64,000 nucleotides of DNA. It comes from Amorphophallus konjac. Taxonomy: Eukaryota > Streptophyta > Magnoliopsida > Alismatales > Araceae. Below the pieces are notes generated by a model, which was not told the DNA's origin, searched no databases, and saw nothing but the letters and a program-made list of their open reading frames with translations. Made by a program: the position numbers and the translations under genes. Shown piece by piece: positions 1 through 11,814 of the stretch (position 1 is its first letter; every line of letters starts with the position of its first letter). Location of the stretch: contig CM040117.1 of the NCBI GenBank assembly GCA_022559845.1, positions 17,260,856 through 17,324,855 of the forward strand. The letters run 5' to 3'.

Positions 1-207
1 TATCTCACCTCGGTAAATTCAACACGGTTAAATAAAAATTAACTTTTGACATTTACCATCGAGATAACACTATTAACCTACTCCATAAAATTCAATTTAA
101 TTTTCTGTGCATTTCCATATATATATACCATATATATATATATTAATGTCTTCGCACAATAAATTAAAAACAAGTAAAGCAAATTTTTTTTAATTAAAAA
201 AAAAACT

Positions 208-446
208 GTCGGCAGGCGCTGGGCGCGCCGCCCACGCGCGACACGTGGGCGGACGTGCCCGCACGCGGGCGCCCGCGTGGCGGGCGCGATCCGCCACGCG
301 GCGCGCCCGCCGCGCCCCCCGCGGGTCAGCGCCCGCGGGCGCTGACCCCGGGTGCCGCGTGCGCCGGCCACGCGGCGCACGCGGCGGGGGCACCGCGCCC
401 TGGGCGCAACGTGCCCAGGGCGCAGTGCGCCCAACTCGGGCCAGCA
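208..446. repeat. very GC-rich hairpin block in the leader of A
   Basis: About 240 bp are almost entirely G and C in an otherwise AT-rich leader. The block is bounded by A/T homopolymer tracts at 185-207 and 446-478. It contains a perfect 26-bp palindrome at 323-348 and other inverted repeats such as CCTGGGC...GCCCAGG near 408-420. Open frames on both strands here are Arg/Ala/Pro-rich composition artefacts, so no protein is called. Confidence 0.75.
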
Positions 447-587
447 AAAAAAAAATTTTTTTTTTTTAAAAAAAAATTTGCTGCTTGAATGCCCAGCATC
501 CCATTCTACAAATTATAATTGAAGATTTTATTGCCCCTAAAACAAGGTTCTAAACGACGCTAAAACACCGACCAGAGCGCGAACCTG

Positions 588-599
588 GCTCTGATACCA
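588..599 (-). other. primer binding site of A
   Basis: The plus strand reads GCTCTGATACCA, the complement of TGGTATCAGAGC. This pairs with the 3' end of initiator tRNA-Met and primes minus-strand synthesis. Confidence 0.85.
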
Positions 600-600
600 C

Positions 601-2181
601 TGTAAGGTTTCGCACAGCACCTACGGGCGACGCAGCGGATAACAAAATTTCATTTGCCCGATCCCGGTGTTATGGAAAGCTTAATCTGTGCTCTAATCGG
701 TGTTTCTAATACCCTAATTACGGGTTGCGTGTTTCACCTTGCGCGGAACGACGCTGTCCGCTAAGCCCGATGCAGAAAAACCGAACCGCACAGCTGTACG
801 GCCTCTAGAGATGATCCACACGGATCCTTGCGCAGCGACGGTACCTCCCCGGCACGACCTTCCCCAGCTCAATCACCTTCAGGAGAGAGAGAGAGCAAGA
901 GGGAGAAAGGGGGAGGTTAATCCTCTCCCTTAAGCTTAATGCTTGTTAGCTTAAGGGAAGGAAGGAAGCAAGAGTTCGAATGAACTAACGTATGTGGCTA
1001 TATATAGAGTTTAGGTTTATTAGAAAAGGGTTCTAAAAGACCAAAACTGTATATATGTCCTTTATCATATTATACATATGTATTAGACTCCGTTTACACT
1101 CCTTTCCAAAAGGAATTAAATGGAAATAATACATACACTTGTATAATAATTATCCGTCACCCAAGAATCCATTGTGTGTGATCCTCTAGGCCCATAGTCA
1201 CTCTAGTTTAAGGTCCATTAACTTCTAATTCCCAATTAGAAGTAAATTAAACGTATTCTTCGCTTTTACTAGAGCCGAACAATAGTTTAATTTATTCCGA
1301 ACCTTTGATCACGTTGGGTCAAGTAAATCCGCGTGATCCTAGATGACCCCGGGTTTAAACCAACCTGTCTGGTACCTGTAAGTCCACAGTTACCGCATCG
1401 ATATAATCCCTCGCTCCTTCTATGAGTCTGGTACGATCGAGGGTACGGTTTCTGTCAAACCCCATGATCGTGCCATTTGACTATGACCTCCTTAAAGTGT
1501 ATGACGTCCGTTCTAAACGAACTCACACGACCCTGACCAGGGATTTAACGGAGCGTCAATGTCATGACCCATTAACTGTCTGATATATACCCGACAGTGA
1601 GCGATCCCCTCTTGACCATTGATGGTCTTCACACGTATCCTGGAGTGGTTAATGACTCGGCAACTCATGACTTATGGTTAAAGTCACTTAGCTAAGTAAT
1701 TAAACCATTCCAGTCCTCGTGTAAGATCCGATCAATGTCTCAGGTCAAAGGACCAACGATGCTACTGAGACCGTTGGATCTTCAGTTGACATTAGGTATA
1801 ATCAACCATCTGAAGATCCAATAGCGGATCAGTTCAGTGTACATCCTCCAAGGACATACACCTACACATATGTGTTGGTGCCCGGCACCAATGACCATGA
1901 GACTGGTCACTGACACATCATGTGTACTGATTTAATAGGTAATCAAAGTCCCCGAGTGATTACCCTCCAACCAGGAACAGTTTAAGGTATGTGTACATGT
2001 AAAGTCAATCTCATGTTCGAGATCCCATCTCGAGCTGACTTTACAACCACATATCCTAGGGACAACGTAAAGTAACATAATCGCATATTTACGCTCAAAC
2101 ACCACTTTATTAATGAACAAGATCGTACAACTATTGGGTCTACCCGACCCGAAATTGGCCTGTAGCACACCAACACTAACA
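601..2181 (-). repeat. 5' LTR of element A (1581 bp)
   Basis: The LTR starts TGTAAGG and ends CACTAACA on the plus strand, so read in sense it begins TGTTAGTGTTGGTG. The primer site is one base away at 600, which fixes the inner end. A TATA box at 998-1007 in minus orientation divides a U3 of about 1.18 kb from an R-U5 of about 0.4 kb. Only one copy is present, so age cannot be estimated. Confidence 0.85.
998..1007 (-). promoter_or_regulatory. TATA box of LTR A
   Basis: The plus strand reads ctatatatag, which is a good TATA box on the minus strand. It lies about 400 bp before the inner LTR end, a normal place for the U3/R boundary. Confidence 0.5.
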
Positions 2182-2524
2182 GGAGTGACTAGAGGAGACG
2201 ATTCAGACGGACGAAAACAACTCCACATGCAACGGACAACCTTGACAAAATGCAAAAATAACCAACACAAAACACACAATAAGCAATCAAACTTAGGTGA
2301 TTCTGACAAGATGCAAGTGATAAAAGATGAAGACACTCAAAAATCAAGCAAGTTGTTTAGAATGATGTGACAAGATTCTTATGATTTCTCCCTCAGAACT
2401 TTAGTGAATTGATCGATATGTACTCTCAACAATGGGTTCCTAATAGGAGATGGTTATGGGACTTGGTTTGACTCTAAGTGTAACCACTCAATCACTTATG
2501 CAACCCTAGACACGGGGTGGGAAA

Positions 2525-2638
2525 GGTACAACCAACCCGGCGTCCGTGTGGGAATCCACGGCTCGCGGGGACTTATGGAGGTCCCTGCTGTGATTTCCTA
2601 GTCGGCCCCAAGGAATATGGAGACGAGAGGTCCTCACA
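2525..2638 (-). other. conserved 110-nt module, copy in J leader
   Basis: On the plus strand it opens GGTACAACCAAC and closes GAGAGGTCCTC. It aligns with copies in L1, L2 and both LTRs of B. Shared blocks are GAGGACCTCTC, ATTCCTT, GACTAGGAAATC, CCTCCRTAAGT, GCGAGCC, GGATTC and GGTTGTACC (sense). It lies in the transcribed leader, about 1.6 kb after the TATA box. Confidence 0.75.
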
Positions 2639-3184
2639 ACAAGGTAGGAAAATGCAATCTAATGTATGAAGAGATGAATGACCCTATGTGCACCGGAGTG
2701 CATGCAAAGTCTAGCCTAACAATCTAACAATCAATAGTGCACACCATGATATGCAGATATGAGCAAGGCAAGAGGAGGGTCAAGTGTCACCCAAGCAATA
2801 AATCACAGCAAAAACTACGGAAATAAATGCACCTCGGATGCGTACCTGCCAGGAGAGTAACGGTCGAAGGCCCCTGCGTCAGAGAACAATAACGGTCGAA
2901 GGCCAGACCGCCGAATAATATATAACGCGGGGGGATGAGACCGTCAGATGAGCCAGGGAACCAAAAACTAACCGAAGTAACCGGAAAGCCCGTGAAAGCT
3001 CACACAGCAGAACCAAAGCGGAGGCCTAATGCCCCTGCGTCAGACGACTGTGACGCGGGGCACAGGGCCGTCAGAGGACTCAGAAAATTAGAATGAGCAG
3101 TGAAAATGAAGGAAACAAAAGACAACTGAACAAATAGATGATGGCAGGTTTAAACAAGAATCAGAAGCACGATTGGCACAAGTT

Positions 3185-3202
3185 GTCCCACCGTGATCGC
3201 CA
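3185..3202 (-). other. TGGCG-type primer binding site of J
   Basis: In sense it reads TGGCGATCACGGTGGGAC, starting about ten bases inside the LTR end. Tat, Ogre and Athila elements use primer sites beginning TGGCG (tRNA-Arg or tRNA-Asp type). I could not assign the exact tRNA. Confidence 0.55.
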
Positions 3203-3212
3203 AAAAATTATC

Positions 3213-4960
3213 TGTTGATATTTATTTGCCTATCTTTTATCTTACTTTTGAGGTTTGCAAAGTAATATGGCAAGATGACAAACAAGCAATCAAAGATCTA
3301 CTCAAACCTATGAACATGTGAACATGAACCTAGGCAATCATAGCTAGCTCTAGCATGGGCATGCTATCTCAATCAAACTACGCTAAGGAAAAGAAAAACA
3401 CACGCCGGGACATGGAGCAAGGAATAAATAAAAACACACCGTGAAGGTGGAACAAGCAAGGAAAATAAAGATTGTCGATGAAGAAGACAGCTAATGCCCA
3501 ATACCAAAGAAAGATGTGATCGCCACCAAAGTAAACACAAGTCAAAACCTGAATATACCTTGGAAATAGGTGGATGAAACACCCGCCCACGAGAGAGAAA
3601 ACCAGAGAAAGCCTGCAGATCAACTTGGAAGTAACGGCCAGAACCCCGTGCGTCGCTTGGAAGCGACGGCCGCACGATAGACCGCCAGAATATAGTGACG
3701 CGCCTGCACCAGACCGTCAGGTAACCTGCAGTAACAAAGCTTGAATTCTTTTAACTCCAACTCTTCCAGCCAGCTAGAAGACTTGGGCCTCGTGCTAATG
3801 AACCTGTAAACCTGCCAAAGATGTAGAAAAACAAAACAAGACAACCCCAATTAGCCCTTTTCACAAGCATAGCATCAATTCTTGAGGAGTTTAAGAACAT
3901 CAAAGGGAGAGGGAATTACCGGGGAGTTTTTGGTTTTTTAACCCCTCTGGGTGTTTTAAAAGTTTGGGAAGATGTTTGTATGCTTAAAGAACAATGAAAA
4001 ATGTGGAGAAAGAGGAGGGACAATGCTTGGATTGAGGAAAAACCAAGGAAGGACTCAAGCATGCAATGATGAACTTGAAAGACCAAAACTAAAGTACTCC
4101 CTTGATTATGAGATGGATGGACGTGGGAAGCAGTTCCTCTTGGATGAAGACGGCTCCTGAGTTTGGCAGCACTTCGTCGTGAATTCGAATCTTCCCCCTT
4201 GGCCATGAAGTCAAGGGTTCTATTTATAGACCCTCAAACTCTTAGGTCGATCAGAGGATAATTCAACAAGATAAAGAGATAACTCTTAGCAAATCCTCGA
4301 AGATAATATCACCAAGAGTCCATAGAAACAAACGGGGAGGTTCTGAGGATCGGATTTGAAAGAGATAACGTCAATCCAAGTTCTTATCTCGACCACGGAG
4401 TAGCAGAGAAAAGGCCTGAACTGCCAGGACTCTCGGAAAGAAGTAACGGCTACACGACAGACCGCCACTTGGAAATAACGCATCAAGGATTATCCGTTAC
4501 TTTCAACATTATCCCAAAGGATAAGATCAACGGGAAGAAGACCCAAACAAGCTGGACTCTTCAAGGAAGCGACGGCCAAGGCCTAGGGCGTCATAGTGAA
4601 ACAACGGGTGCACGGCAGACCGTTATTATCAACGAGTAAATTAAGGGATAAGCACTGAAAACGAGGCCTTAAGCTTTAGGACTCTTCAAAGAGTAACTGT
4701 CCAGGTCCCATGCGTTATAATGAAACAACGCGCCTAGTCCAGACCGTTATTGCCATTGAGTTTCAAAAATATAATGAAGGGATTGCTAAGCTTTTGCCAA
4801 CGAAATGCCACCAGGAGCCAATTCTTAATCCAGGGATTCAAGACCCAAGAAACAGGTTTCAACTGATCAAGAGACTCGTCAAAGAATGAACAACTCGGAG
4901 CATCATATTGAATGAATAAGGAGACGACCCAACTTATTGGGTATAAAACGGGTGTCAACA
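3213..4960 (-). repeat. 5' LTR of J (1748 bp)
   Basis: On the plus strand it runs from TGTTGATATTTA to GGTGTCAACA. A minus-strand TATA box lies at 4213-4224 (ctatttatag on plus). U3 carries AACGG...GACCGCC type units around 4440-4760, and more lie after the TATA at 3630-3720. Open frames here are short and unrelated to any family I know. Confidence 0.75.
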
Positions 4961-5145
4961 GCGCCCACAATGGTGGTCACTCATTCTCTGATCAAAGCAT
5001 TGAAGAATTGGTGCCTCCACAATACGGTTGCTCTTACACTAAGCGCCCGCCAATAAGGTCACCCCTTCAACATGCTCATGACAGAAAACGGTGATAACCA
5101 ATGTAGTCACTAATCAAAAGACTAACAGGGTTCCAGGGTTCTTGT

Positions 5146-5262
5146 GGTACAACCAGCTCAGTCGGCCTTGAGTGAATCCAAGGCTACGAGGAGACTTACG
5201 GAGGTCCCAATAACTAACTCGCCAGTCCAAAGGAACGGAATGTCCAATGGAGAGCTCGTATG
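5146..5262 (-). other. conserved 110-nt module, copy in L1
   Basis: The plus strand starts GGTACAACCAGCTCAG and ends around GGAGAGCTCG. It is the most diverged of the five copies but keeps the block order, the GGACCTCCGTAAGTCTCC core and the terminal GGTTGTACC (sense). Confidence 0.7.
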
Positions 5263-5460
5263 TCACCGAGAGTTGAGGTGTATACGTGAAACAATCATGA
5301 AACATGGACTCCATCTACGGACGTGAGATGAGAGTGCCAAAAGACCCGCGATATGGGTCAAAAACGGAAGTAAACGGTCAGAACATGATTGCGTTAATTA
5401 TAGAATTCAAGTCCCTCCAATTCTATAATTAACTATAATTAAATAAACTTATATTATTTG

Positions 5461-5738
5461 ACGCACGTGGGTGGCGTCATTTATTAATTAGCGTCCTCTT
5501 GGGGGACATTAATTTTTATGATTTTTAACTTAATTTATTTAACAAGAATTCACATTTATATCTATTTAATTGAATAAATTCAAAAACATACTTTAAAAGG
5601 CACATTGATTTATTTAAAATAATTTAAGGAAATAGAATATATGATAATTAAGAAAAAATACAAGGATTCCATATATATATTTTTCATAATGTTCTGTTAT
5701 ATATTTTAATAAATATGGGTTTTCAAAGATATTCATAC

Positions 5739-5791
<53 letters not shown>

Positions 5792-6520
5792 CTGACGCCT
5801 AGGAACATTGGCGTCCAATTTTAAAGTAACGACCATTTTTGGGTCGTTATTTCAAAAAATTGTATTTTCAAACCTCCCGTTTCTATACTTAACCATGTCA
5901 GAATCTAGCTTATAATATACCGAAATGACCGGCTCGAAAAACTCTACCTAACCATACGTTCAAAATAATTTTTCGTTAAGAGATGGGGGATCTTACGATA
6001 GGGGGCACAAAAAATGGTGTAACCACTTTCACTACCTTGGTCTCCACCCCAATAGTACGCCCATAAATTTTCATGGTCAAAGGATACTTCTATACCTATG
6101 AACAACTATTAATGCTAAAACTCATAACTAACATATGTTCAATTGACGACTGGTCGTTGGTCATTTTTTTGAATTTCATTAATTGACGACTGTGTTGCTA
6201 CCATCTTCTATGAATATAACGCCCTAGGCAGGGTCGTTAATTCAAAGAAATGACATGGTGAAGGGCGTCATTTCTTTTTTCACCAGATTGATTTTTGAAC
6301 AGTGGTATTTTTCCAATATAATTATTTTTATGACAATATATATATATATGGATAGGTCAAGAAAAATAGCAGAATTTCAAAACTTTATTCATGCATTAAA
6401 TCAGATTATTGGTTACATAGATATTAAATTTTTAAACTGTGTAATTTATTAATTCATATGGAATTGACGACCGTTTTGATGGGCGTCAAAAGGAATTAGC
6501 GCCCTGATGAGGGTCGCTAT
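5461..6520. repeat. inverted-repeat unit array in L1
   Basis: About ten units of 20-25 nt occur here, each a short stem-loop. Examples are TAACGACC...GGTCGTTA (5827-5849), GACGCC...GGCGTC (near 5792), CCCT-aggc-AGGG inside TAACG...CGTTA (6217-6239) and TTGACGaCC...GGgCGTCAA (near 6463). The arms differ from those in B or K, but the two arms of each unit still match each other. Confidence 0.7.
5742..5788. repeat. (AT)n microsatellite
   Basis: An uninterrupted run of about 47 bases of alternating A and T inside the L1 LTR. Confidence 0.95.
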
Positions 6521-7889
6521 TTACAAAAATTTCAGAACTCGACAGAGACACAACGGTGAACTATCTGCATGATGTATATATATGATTTTAGCTTCAAATC
6601 ATGATTAAACTTAGTTTGGGATACGACACTTGAGAAAACCTACTTGTTCTAACGATCTAGCATGATGATTATATAATATTTTGCTTGGGAGATTGCCTAC
6701 CTTTTGGTGTTTATAAGGATGGAGATGCAGAACAGTGAAGAACAAATAATAATAGAAGAAGTTTGCTTGCTTCTTCCCATACAACAACAACAATAGCTTT
6801 ACATAGCTGCAATTGCACTTCAACGGTAGTAGCACACTATAGCAGAGGAAGAAGACATGCATGTGTGTCAACGTAGGGAGGAAGAAGACCCCACTATCCT
6901 GCACGAACTCCACGAATTCCCTTTCGAACGAAGCCTTTTTGCAATAGTCGGGTTCTGCTACTTAAAATGTGTCTTATTTATAAGATTAACCTCTTGAGAG
7001 TCTTACTGCAACTAGTATTTCCTTTATTTAAAATCCTTAACCAAGTTATATCTAAAACCTATTCCTACCCAAACGACAGTCGCCTACCAAAATTTGTGTG
7101 TGAAACCCTAAAACTTATCATATGCACAGTCGATCATGGGTACGTGGATTGGCATATGGAGTTGGCTATTATGAGTGTTGGGTTATAAAAGGAGGAATGG
7201 GCTTTGTAGCTCATGTGGCAAGTGTTTGGGGTTGAGGTAAAGTGAGGGTTTCATAGCTGGGCTTTTTACCCTACAATTTAACATGTTTAAGTCCTACACC
7301 TTTATTTAAGGCCCATTTAATTATGTAACCCATTTGTGTGTAGTCTACCTAGTCTCACTTTTAAGAAGCTCATTAGGTTAATATAATTGGGTTGGGTCTT
7401 TCTTCTTGCAAATTATCATGGGTTAAGCCTTAAACCTTTATTAAGGCCCACTAATTAAATTTGTTTGAACTATAATGGGCTTTAGCTTCTTCATGTATTT
7501 AGTGTAGCTGGACATATTATATATTTCTTGAGATAGAACTTATATAGAGATTTTATATCTTATAATTTTATTTATTTATCTATCTTATTGAATTTTACCA
7601 TTGTCTTGGATAGCAGAGTCGGGTTCTATCGTATGACACTTAACTCAGTCATGTACCCCTATAGAAGGAATTATTTATAACCTTTTAATTAATATGTAGG
7701 TTCATTTTCTATTTAGACTATTGCTTTTATCAAAATTTTATTACCCATTTTTTTTGACAACTAATAATATTTAACTTTTTAGAAATTTCGGGGTGCTACA
7801 TAGATAATCAATAGACCATCTAGGATCATAGAAAAATCAACCCTTAGGTCAAACCTTGGGTTAATCAATACTTAGATATAAAATGGTCA

Positions 7890-9725
7890 TATCAGGGCCG
7901 TTTCGGGAAATAGCGATCGTTTACTGGACCGTTTACATGCTGTAGTGGTCAGTGCAGGACCGTTTATTGACAGAGTTGACGCAATGAGTGAACTGGATCC
8001 ATGTGGTCATGGCAGGGCCACTAGGCGTCCTTGGCGGTCAAGTAAATGGCCGCTACTAGACTCTGGCGGTCTCCAGTGGGCCACTAAGGTCCAAAAGTTA
8101 GAAAATGTTGGTAAAGTGCTCTCTAGACATTTGGGTTTTGAGGGTACAACCAGCTCGGCGTCCTAGTGAAAATCCCAGGCTCACGGATACTTACAGAGGC
8201 CTTGAAACAAGATCACATAATCCGGTGGAAGGAATATCCAACGGAGAGGATCACAAGTCCAAGATGGTGTGCTTATAAGTGCAAAGTGTATCAAATGACA
8301 TCGTACCAGAATACGTGCCATGTACTTAAGAAAAGACTCTTAGATAAGAAAGGATCACATAAAACAGCGATCAAACATTAATAAAATAGGTTCACCTATC
8401 ATTTGAAGTATGAATTTAATACAAGAATATAGTATTTTGGCATGAAACTAACTTAAGTTAAAAATAATTCTTAAGTGCATGAGGGACATGAAACCTACTA
8501 AGGTGAACCATTAACATAACCAAGTTTATGAATACAGTACTTAAAATAGGAGTAAAACCTAATTAGGTAGGCTTCTCATATGATAAATAGGGCTATTCTG
8601 TATTATGTTTCGTGTTAACAATAATACAGAAATTCAGAAAACTTAGCAGTCTCCTAAAGACCGTTTACTGGCTTTAGCGGTCTATCGCAGGGCCACTAAA
8701 GAACTCTGGTGGTCTGGTGAAGACCGTTTCTTTGCCTGTAATAGACAATATAAAACCCGAAGAGCAGGCGTAATCTAAGGCAAATAGGTGCATAAAAAAA
8801 TATGCCAGTAGGTAAATAAGGCCTAATGCAACTATATTAAAACATGGAGATGAATGGGTTTGAGTGAAGTAAGCCAAAATTATCAATTTCTTATTAAGGG
8901 TAGAATTCATGCATGTAGTTTTAACCTAGATGCGTAGTCATGATAGAACATGAAATACGACCAGTAGAAAGCATGAAACAGAATGAATCCATAGGGCTTT
9001 TATTCCTAACATGTTGCTTTAGTCTTTTCATGAGATAACCTACCTTTGATTCGATCCCTAGACTTCAAATTTCTGACTGGAAGTCGACCCTAGTTTCTGC
9101 ATGTCTTGTGCCAAACCAGCAACTTTTCGTCCCTCTATCTCCTGATCTTCTTGACCTAAATTTAATGAAAATTGGAGGGTAGGTAGAAGATAGAAAGGGG
9201 AACAATAAGTTCTAAAGAACCAACTTGAACTAACCTCATTTAGGGCTTCTAATCTCCTAATCTTTACTGGACCGGCACACTGTTTCCTGTGCAACCTACA
9301 GCGAACCAGAGATTTTCAGATGCTCTATCTCTCCAACGGCTGGGTCTTCTAGCACAAAAATTGGAGGTGAGTTAGATAAAACTAAGGAGAACATAAAATT
9401 CTAAATAACTAACCTGAGAAGATATCTCCTTACCTTCGAAATATGCGATCCAACATTAGGGTTCGCATGGGTCGAAGTTATGGTCTATTTATAGGGTTTG
9501 AGTTATGGCTGAGGGATTGATCGAATTGAGAGTCCCACTTAGGTGTAGGATCGATCCCTAAGAGTTATGGACAAGCTTACATGTCCACATACTTCGATCC
9601 ATGGGGATATGGATGTCAAAGATCCAACCTTTTCACGTTTTCTCCCATTCACGGACTCAGGAGGGCTTAGTGGTCATGGAGGGACCACTAGGGTGGATCT
9701 GGTGGTCACGCGATAGACCGCCAAT
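7890..9725. repeat. inverted-repeat units in L2
   Basis: Units occur in three clusters: 7890-8100, 8655-8740 and 9660-9725. Examples are CGGTC...GGCCG and TGGTC...GGCCA near 8005-8090, and GTGGTCAT...GGACCAC near 9670. Arms vary but remain complementary within units. Confidence 0.6.
8143..8254 (-). other. conserved 110-nt module, copy in L2
   Basis: This is the closest match to the B copies. Similarity continues past the module to about 8330 (GTACATGGCAC in sense), so the homologous LTR segment is longer between L2 and B. Confidence 0.8.
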
Positions 9726-10641
9726 CACCGTTAAATCCAAAAATTTTGGATTTTCATAATATCTCCTATTTATCCCCTATTTGATGTATATATCCCATTT
9801 TAAATCTGTAAATTACCCAATTTACGTTTCTATTAATGGGCTTGGGTCTAAAGGTCTTGGAATTGGGTCTTTGGGCCTATTTGAGTTGGACTTAGCCCTT
9901 TGGTAAAATATAGGGCTTTTAAATAGATTTAATAAATCCTTAATTCCTTCTTAATAGTCCATTAAGCCTTTTTAATTGCTTAGAAATTATATTTAATCCC
10001 AGAAAATTTTTAGAAAATTTCTGGGCGTTACAATACCTCAAGCAACGGCACGACCACCAACAACATCAAGGCACACATAGCCAAGACGATGTCACATCGA
10101 GGAAACAATCCTCTCGATCGGTCAGAATCTTCCAACCAAATGATCCTTGACCTGTGGGTTATGAGCCCACATGCTTCCGCTACGCACTCAACACCACGCA
10201 CAAAGGCATCACAAACAACTCGGCATCCGCATCTCAGCACACACTCGACGCCATCGTAATTCATGAAACTGCAATATACCATGCCTCGAGTACCGATCTT
10301 GCTAACAGCCAAAGTGCAAACCATCGTGCCAAGAGCCACAACACAAGCCACAAAGAACGCTAGTCTCAGCTTATTCTCACGTATCGAAATAATTACTGAA
10401 CCTTCACAGCAGAACAGTCGCCACACACGGCACACTGAACACGGTGCACAACGGCCCCCAACTCAAAAACTAGGTCCAAAGCCAGGCCACTGCCGAAACA
10501 AGAGCAAATCAAGTTTAGAACTAACACAGTCCACACATAAGCAGACATAGGACTAAGGCTTCACAGAGACAGCACTTCCAAAGCTTATCTCAAAAAGACG
10601 CCACAAGACAGGATGAGAAAGATCAAGCTCGACTACAGCAG

Positions 10642-11499
10642 TGGTGCAGACATCGGAACGAGCGAGTAGCACGAACCGGCGAGCCGACGGTACCATACGC
10701 GGAGCACCAATCGGACTACATCGGCTTTCCTTTGAAATGGAGGCAATTTGGCTTGAGTTTGGATACTTTTAACCTTTGTTTACATTGAATTTGGGCTTGT
10801 AATGTATCTTTGTACTTGGGTTTTCATTTTGGGCTGATTGTAAGGCTCTTAAAAGCCATTTGGTTTAAAGCCCCTTTAGAATCCATTAAGGGGGAGTGGC
10901 CTTGGACCATCATGATGGATCCATAAGCCATGTAAGGCCCAATTAGGCTTCCTTCTTTCATGGGCCATCTAGGCTAGAAAGGCCATAAGCCATATGATTG
11001 AATGTGCTTAAGGGGTGGCCATGGACCAAATTTGGCCCATTCTTGGCCCATGAAGGGGGCGCCCCCTTCTTTGTTTGTATTAGGCTGATTTTTTTTGTTT
11101 TCTTTTCTTCCCTCCCCATTTACCACATGGAGAAGACTGCTGGTCCAAAAGAATGGTGGCCACCTACCCCCCTTCCCTTTGAAATTCAAAGGTAGGTGAA
11201 AGTAGGTGAGTCATGTCCCCTTGTCTCCCTCTCTCTCCCTCTCTTAGTCAAAGGGGCGCAGCCCCCTCCCCTCCCCATGGTTCCATCGAACCTCCCAGCC
11301 CCCTCCCCTTGCCAAACCACTATATAAACACTTGTATAATGTCAGTGAAGAGGTTAATGAAGTTTTTGTGAGAGAACTTTGAGTTAAGAGAGTGATTCTC
11401 TTCCCCCCCCCCATGGGTGTGATGCCCTGCCCAGTCCTGTGACGGGACTGATCTTGGGCGTGTGACTCGCCACCTATCCTCTCCCATCCTCTTATCATC
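10642..11499 (+). repeat. 5' LTR of E, first part
   Basis: Starts TGGTGCAGACATCGG, as does the 3' LTR at 34797. A TATA box is at 11321-11330 (tatataaaca). It ends at tcatc, the B insertion site; the uninterrupted sequence is seen in the 3' LTR at about 35650-35660. Confidence 0.9.
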
Positions 11500-11814
11500 T
11501 GTAGTGCCCCAGAATTTATATAAGTTATTTCTAGATTATTTTATAATTTATTTGTAATTTATAAGGGCTAAATAAATTTATAAAAGGATTATTGAGTTTA
11601 TTAGCCATTATAAGGCCCAATTGTGTTAATCAATTAACCTAATCTACTAAACCAATCAAAAAGGTTTAAAGACCAGGCCCAATTAATTTGGCCCATATTC
11701 TAGAAGGTTATTAAGCCTATTCACAGATTTTAAAGGATAAACACAACTTAATAGGATAACTAGATGAAAAATAAATAAAAGAGTTTTATTAAAATTAAAA
11801 TTCTGAATGCGTCG

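Larger units (their letters stand above)
1..2181 (-). mobile_element. LTR retrotransposon A, 5' end only
   Basis: This is the 5' end of a minus-strand LTR retrotransposon. It has one complete LTR (601-2181), a primer binding site directly beside it (588-599) and about 590 bp of untranslated leader running out of the window on the left. No gag or pol is visible, so the superfamily cannot be decided; the initiator-Met primer site is used by both copia and gypsy. The element follows the module-bearing leader of J directly at 2182, so I infer it inserted into J and is the youngest member of the left-hand staircase. The expected duplication would be ggagt (2182-2186), but its partner lies outside the window. 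Confidence 0.8.
2182..4960 (-). mobile_element. Tat-like LTR retrotransposon J, 5' end only
   Basis: This is a minus-strand element with an LTR at 3213-4960 (sense start TGTTGACACCCG), a TGGCG-type primer site next to it and about 1 kb of leader that is cut off by A at 2182. The LTR start and primer type are those of the Tat/Ogre/Athila branch of Ty3/gypsy. The leader contains AACGG/CCGTC repeats (2855-3080) and one copy of the 110-nt conserved module (2525-2638). No coding region lies in the window. The right flank gcgcc (4961-4965) would be half of its target duplication. I infer that it inserted into the LTR of L1. Confidence 0.7.
4961..7800 (-). mobile_element. LTR fragment of gypsy-like element L1
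   Basis: This is the start of a minus-strand LTR whose sense sequence begins TGTAGCACCCCGAAATTTC at 7800, the same style of terminus as chromovirus B. The rest is cut off by J at 4960. A possible TATA box is at 6973-6984 on the minus strand. Hairpin units lie at 5461-6520, an (AT)n tract at 5742-5788 and the 110-nt module at 5146-5262. The order start, TATA, hairpins, module matches B. No gag or pol is seen, and short frames such as 6611-6913 have no family signature. Confidence 0.7.
7801..10032 (-). mobile_element. LTR fragment of gypsy-like element L2
   Basis: This is a minus-strand LTR with sense start TGTAACGCCCAGAAATTT at 10032, truncated at 7800 by L1. A minus-strand TATA box is at 9485-9494. 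Hairpin units lie at 9660-9725, 8655-8740 and 7890-8100, and the 110-nt module is at 8143-8254. The stretch 7835-7870 (sense AACCCAAGGTTTGACC) matches B near 13840-13860, so L2 is a relative of B. The right flank atacc (10033-10037) would be its target duplication in F. No coding sequence is recognised. Confidence 0.7.

Noticed and set aside
78..488. Overlapping frames of 74-118 residues on both strands in the GC-rich block
   Set aside because: They are Arg/Ala/Pro-rich on every frame, as expected from pure GC composition, and lie in a leader with no start context.
6611..6913. 100-residue hydrophobic minus-strand frame in L1
   Set aside because: It lies in LTR sequence with no homologue in L2 or B at the same place.
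10028..10435. 135-residue minus-strand frame in the F leader
   Set aside because: Cys/Val-rich without a family motif; it begins and ends at nested element borders, so it is probably chance.
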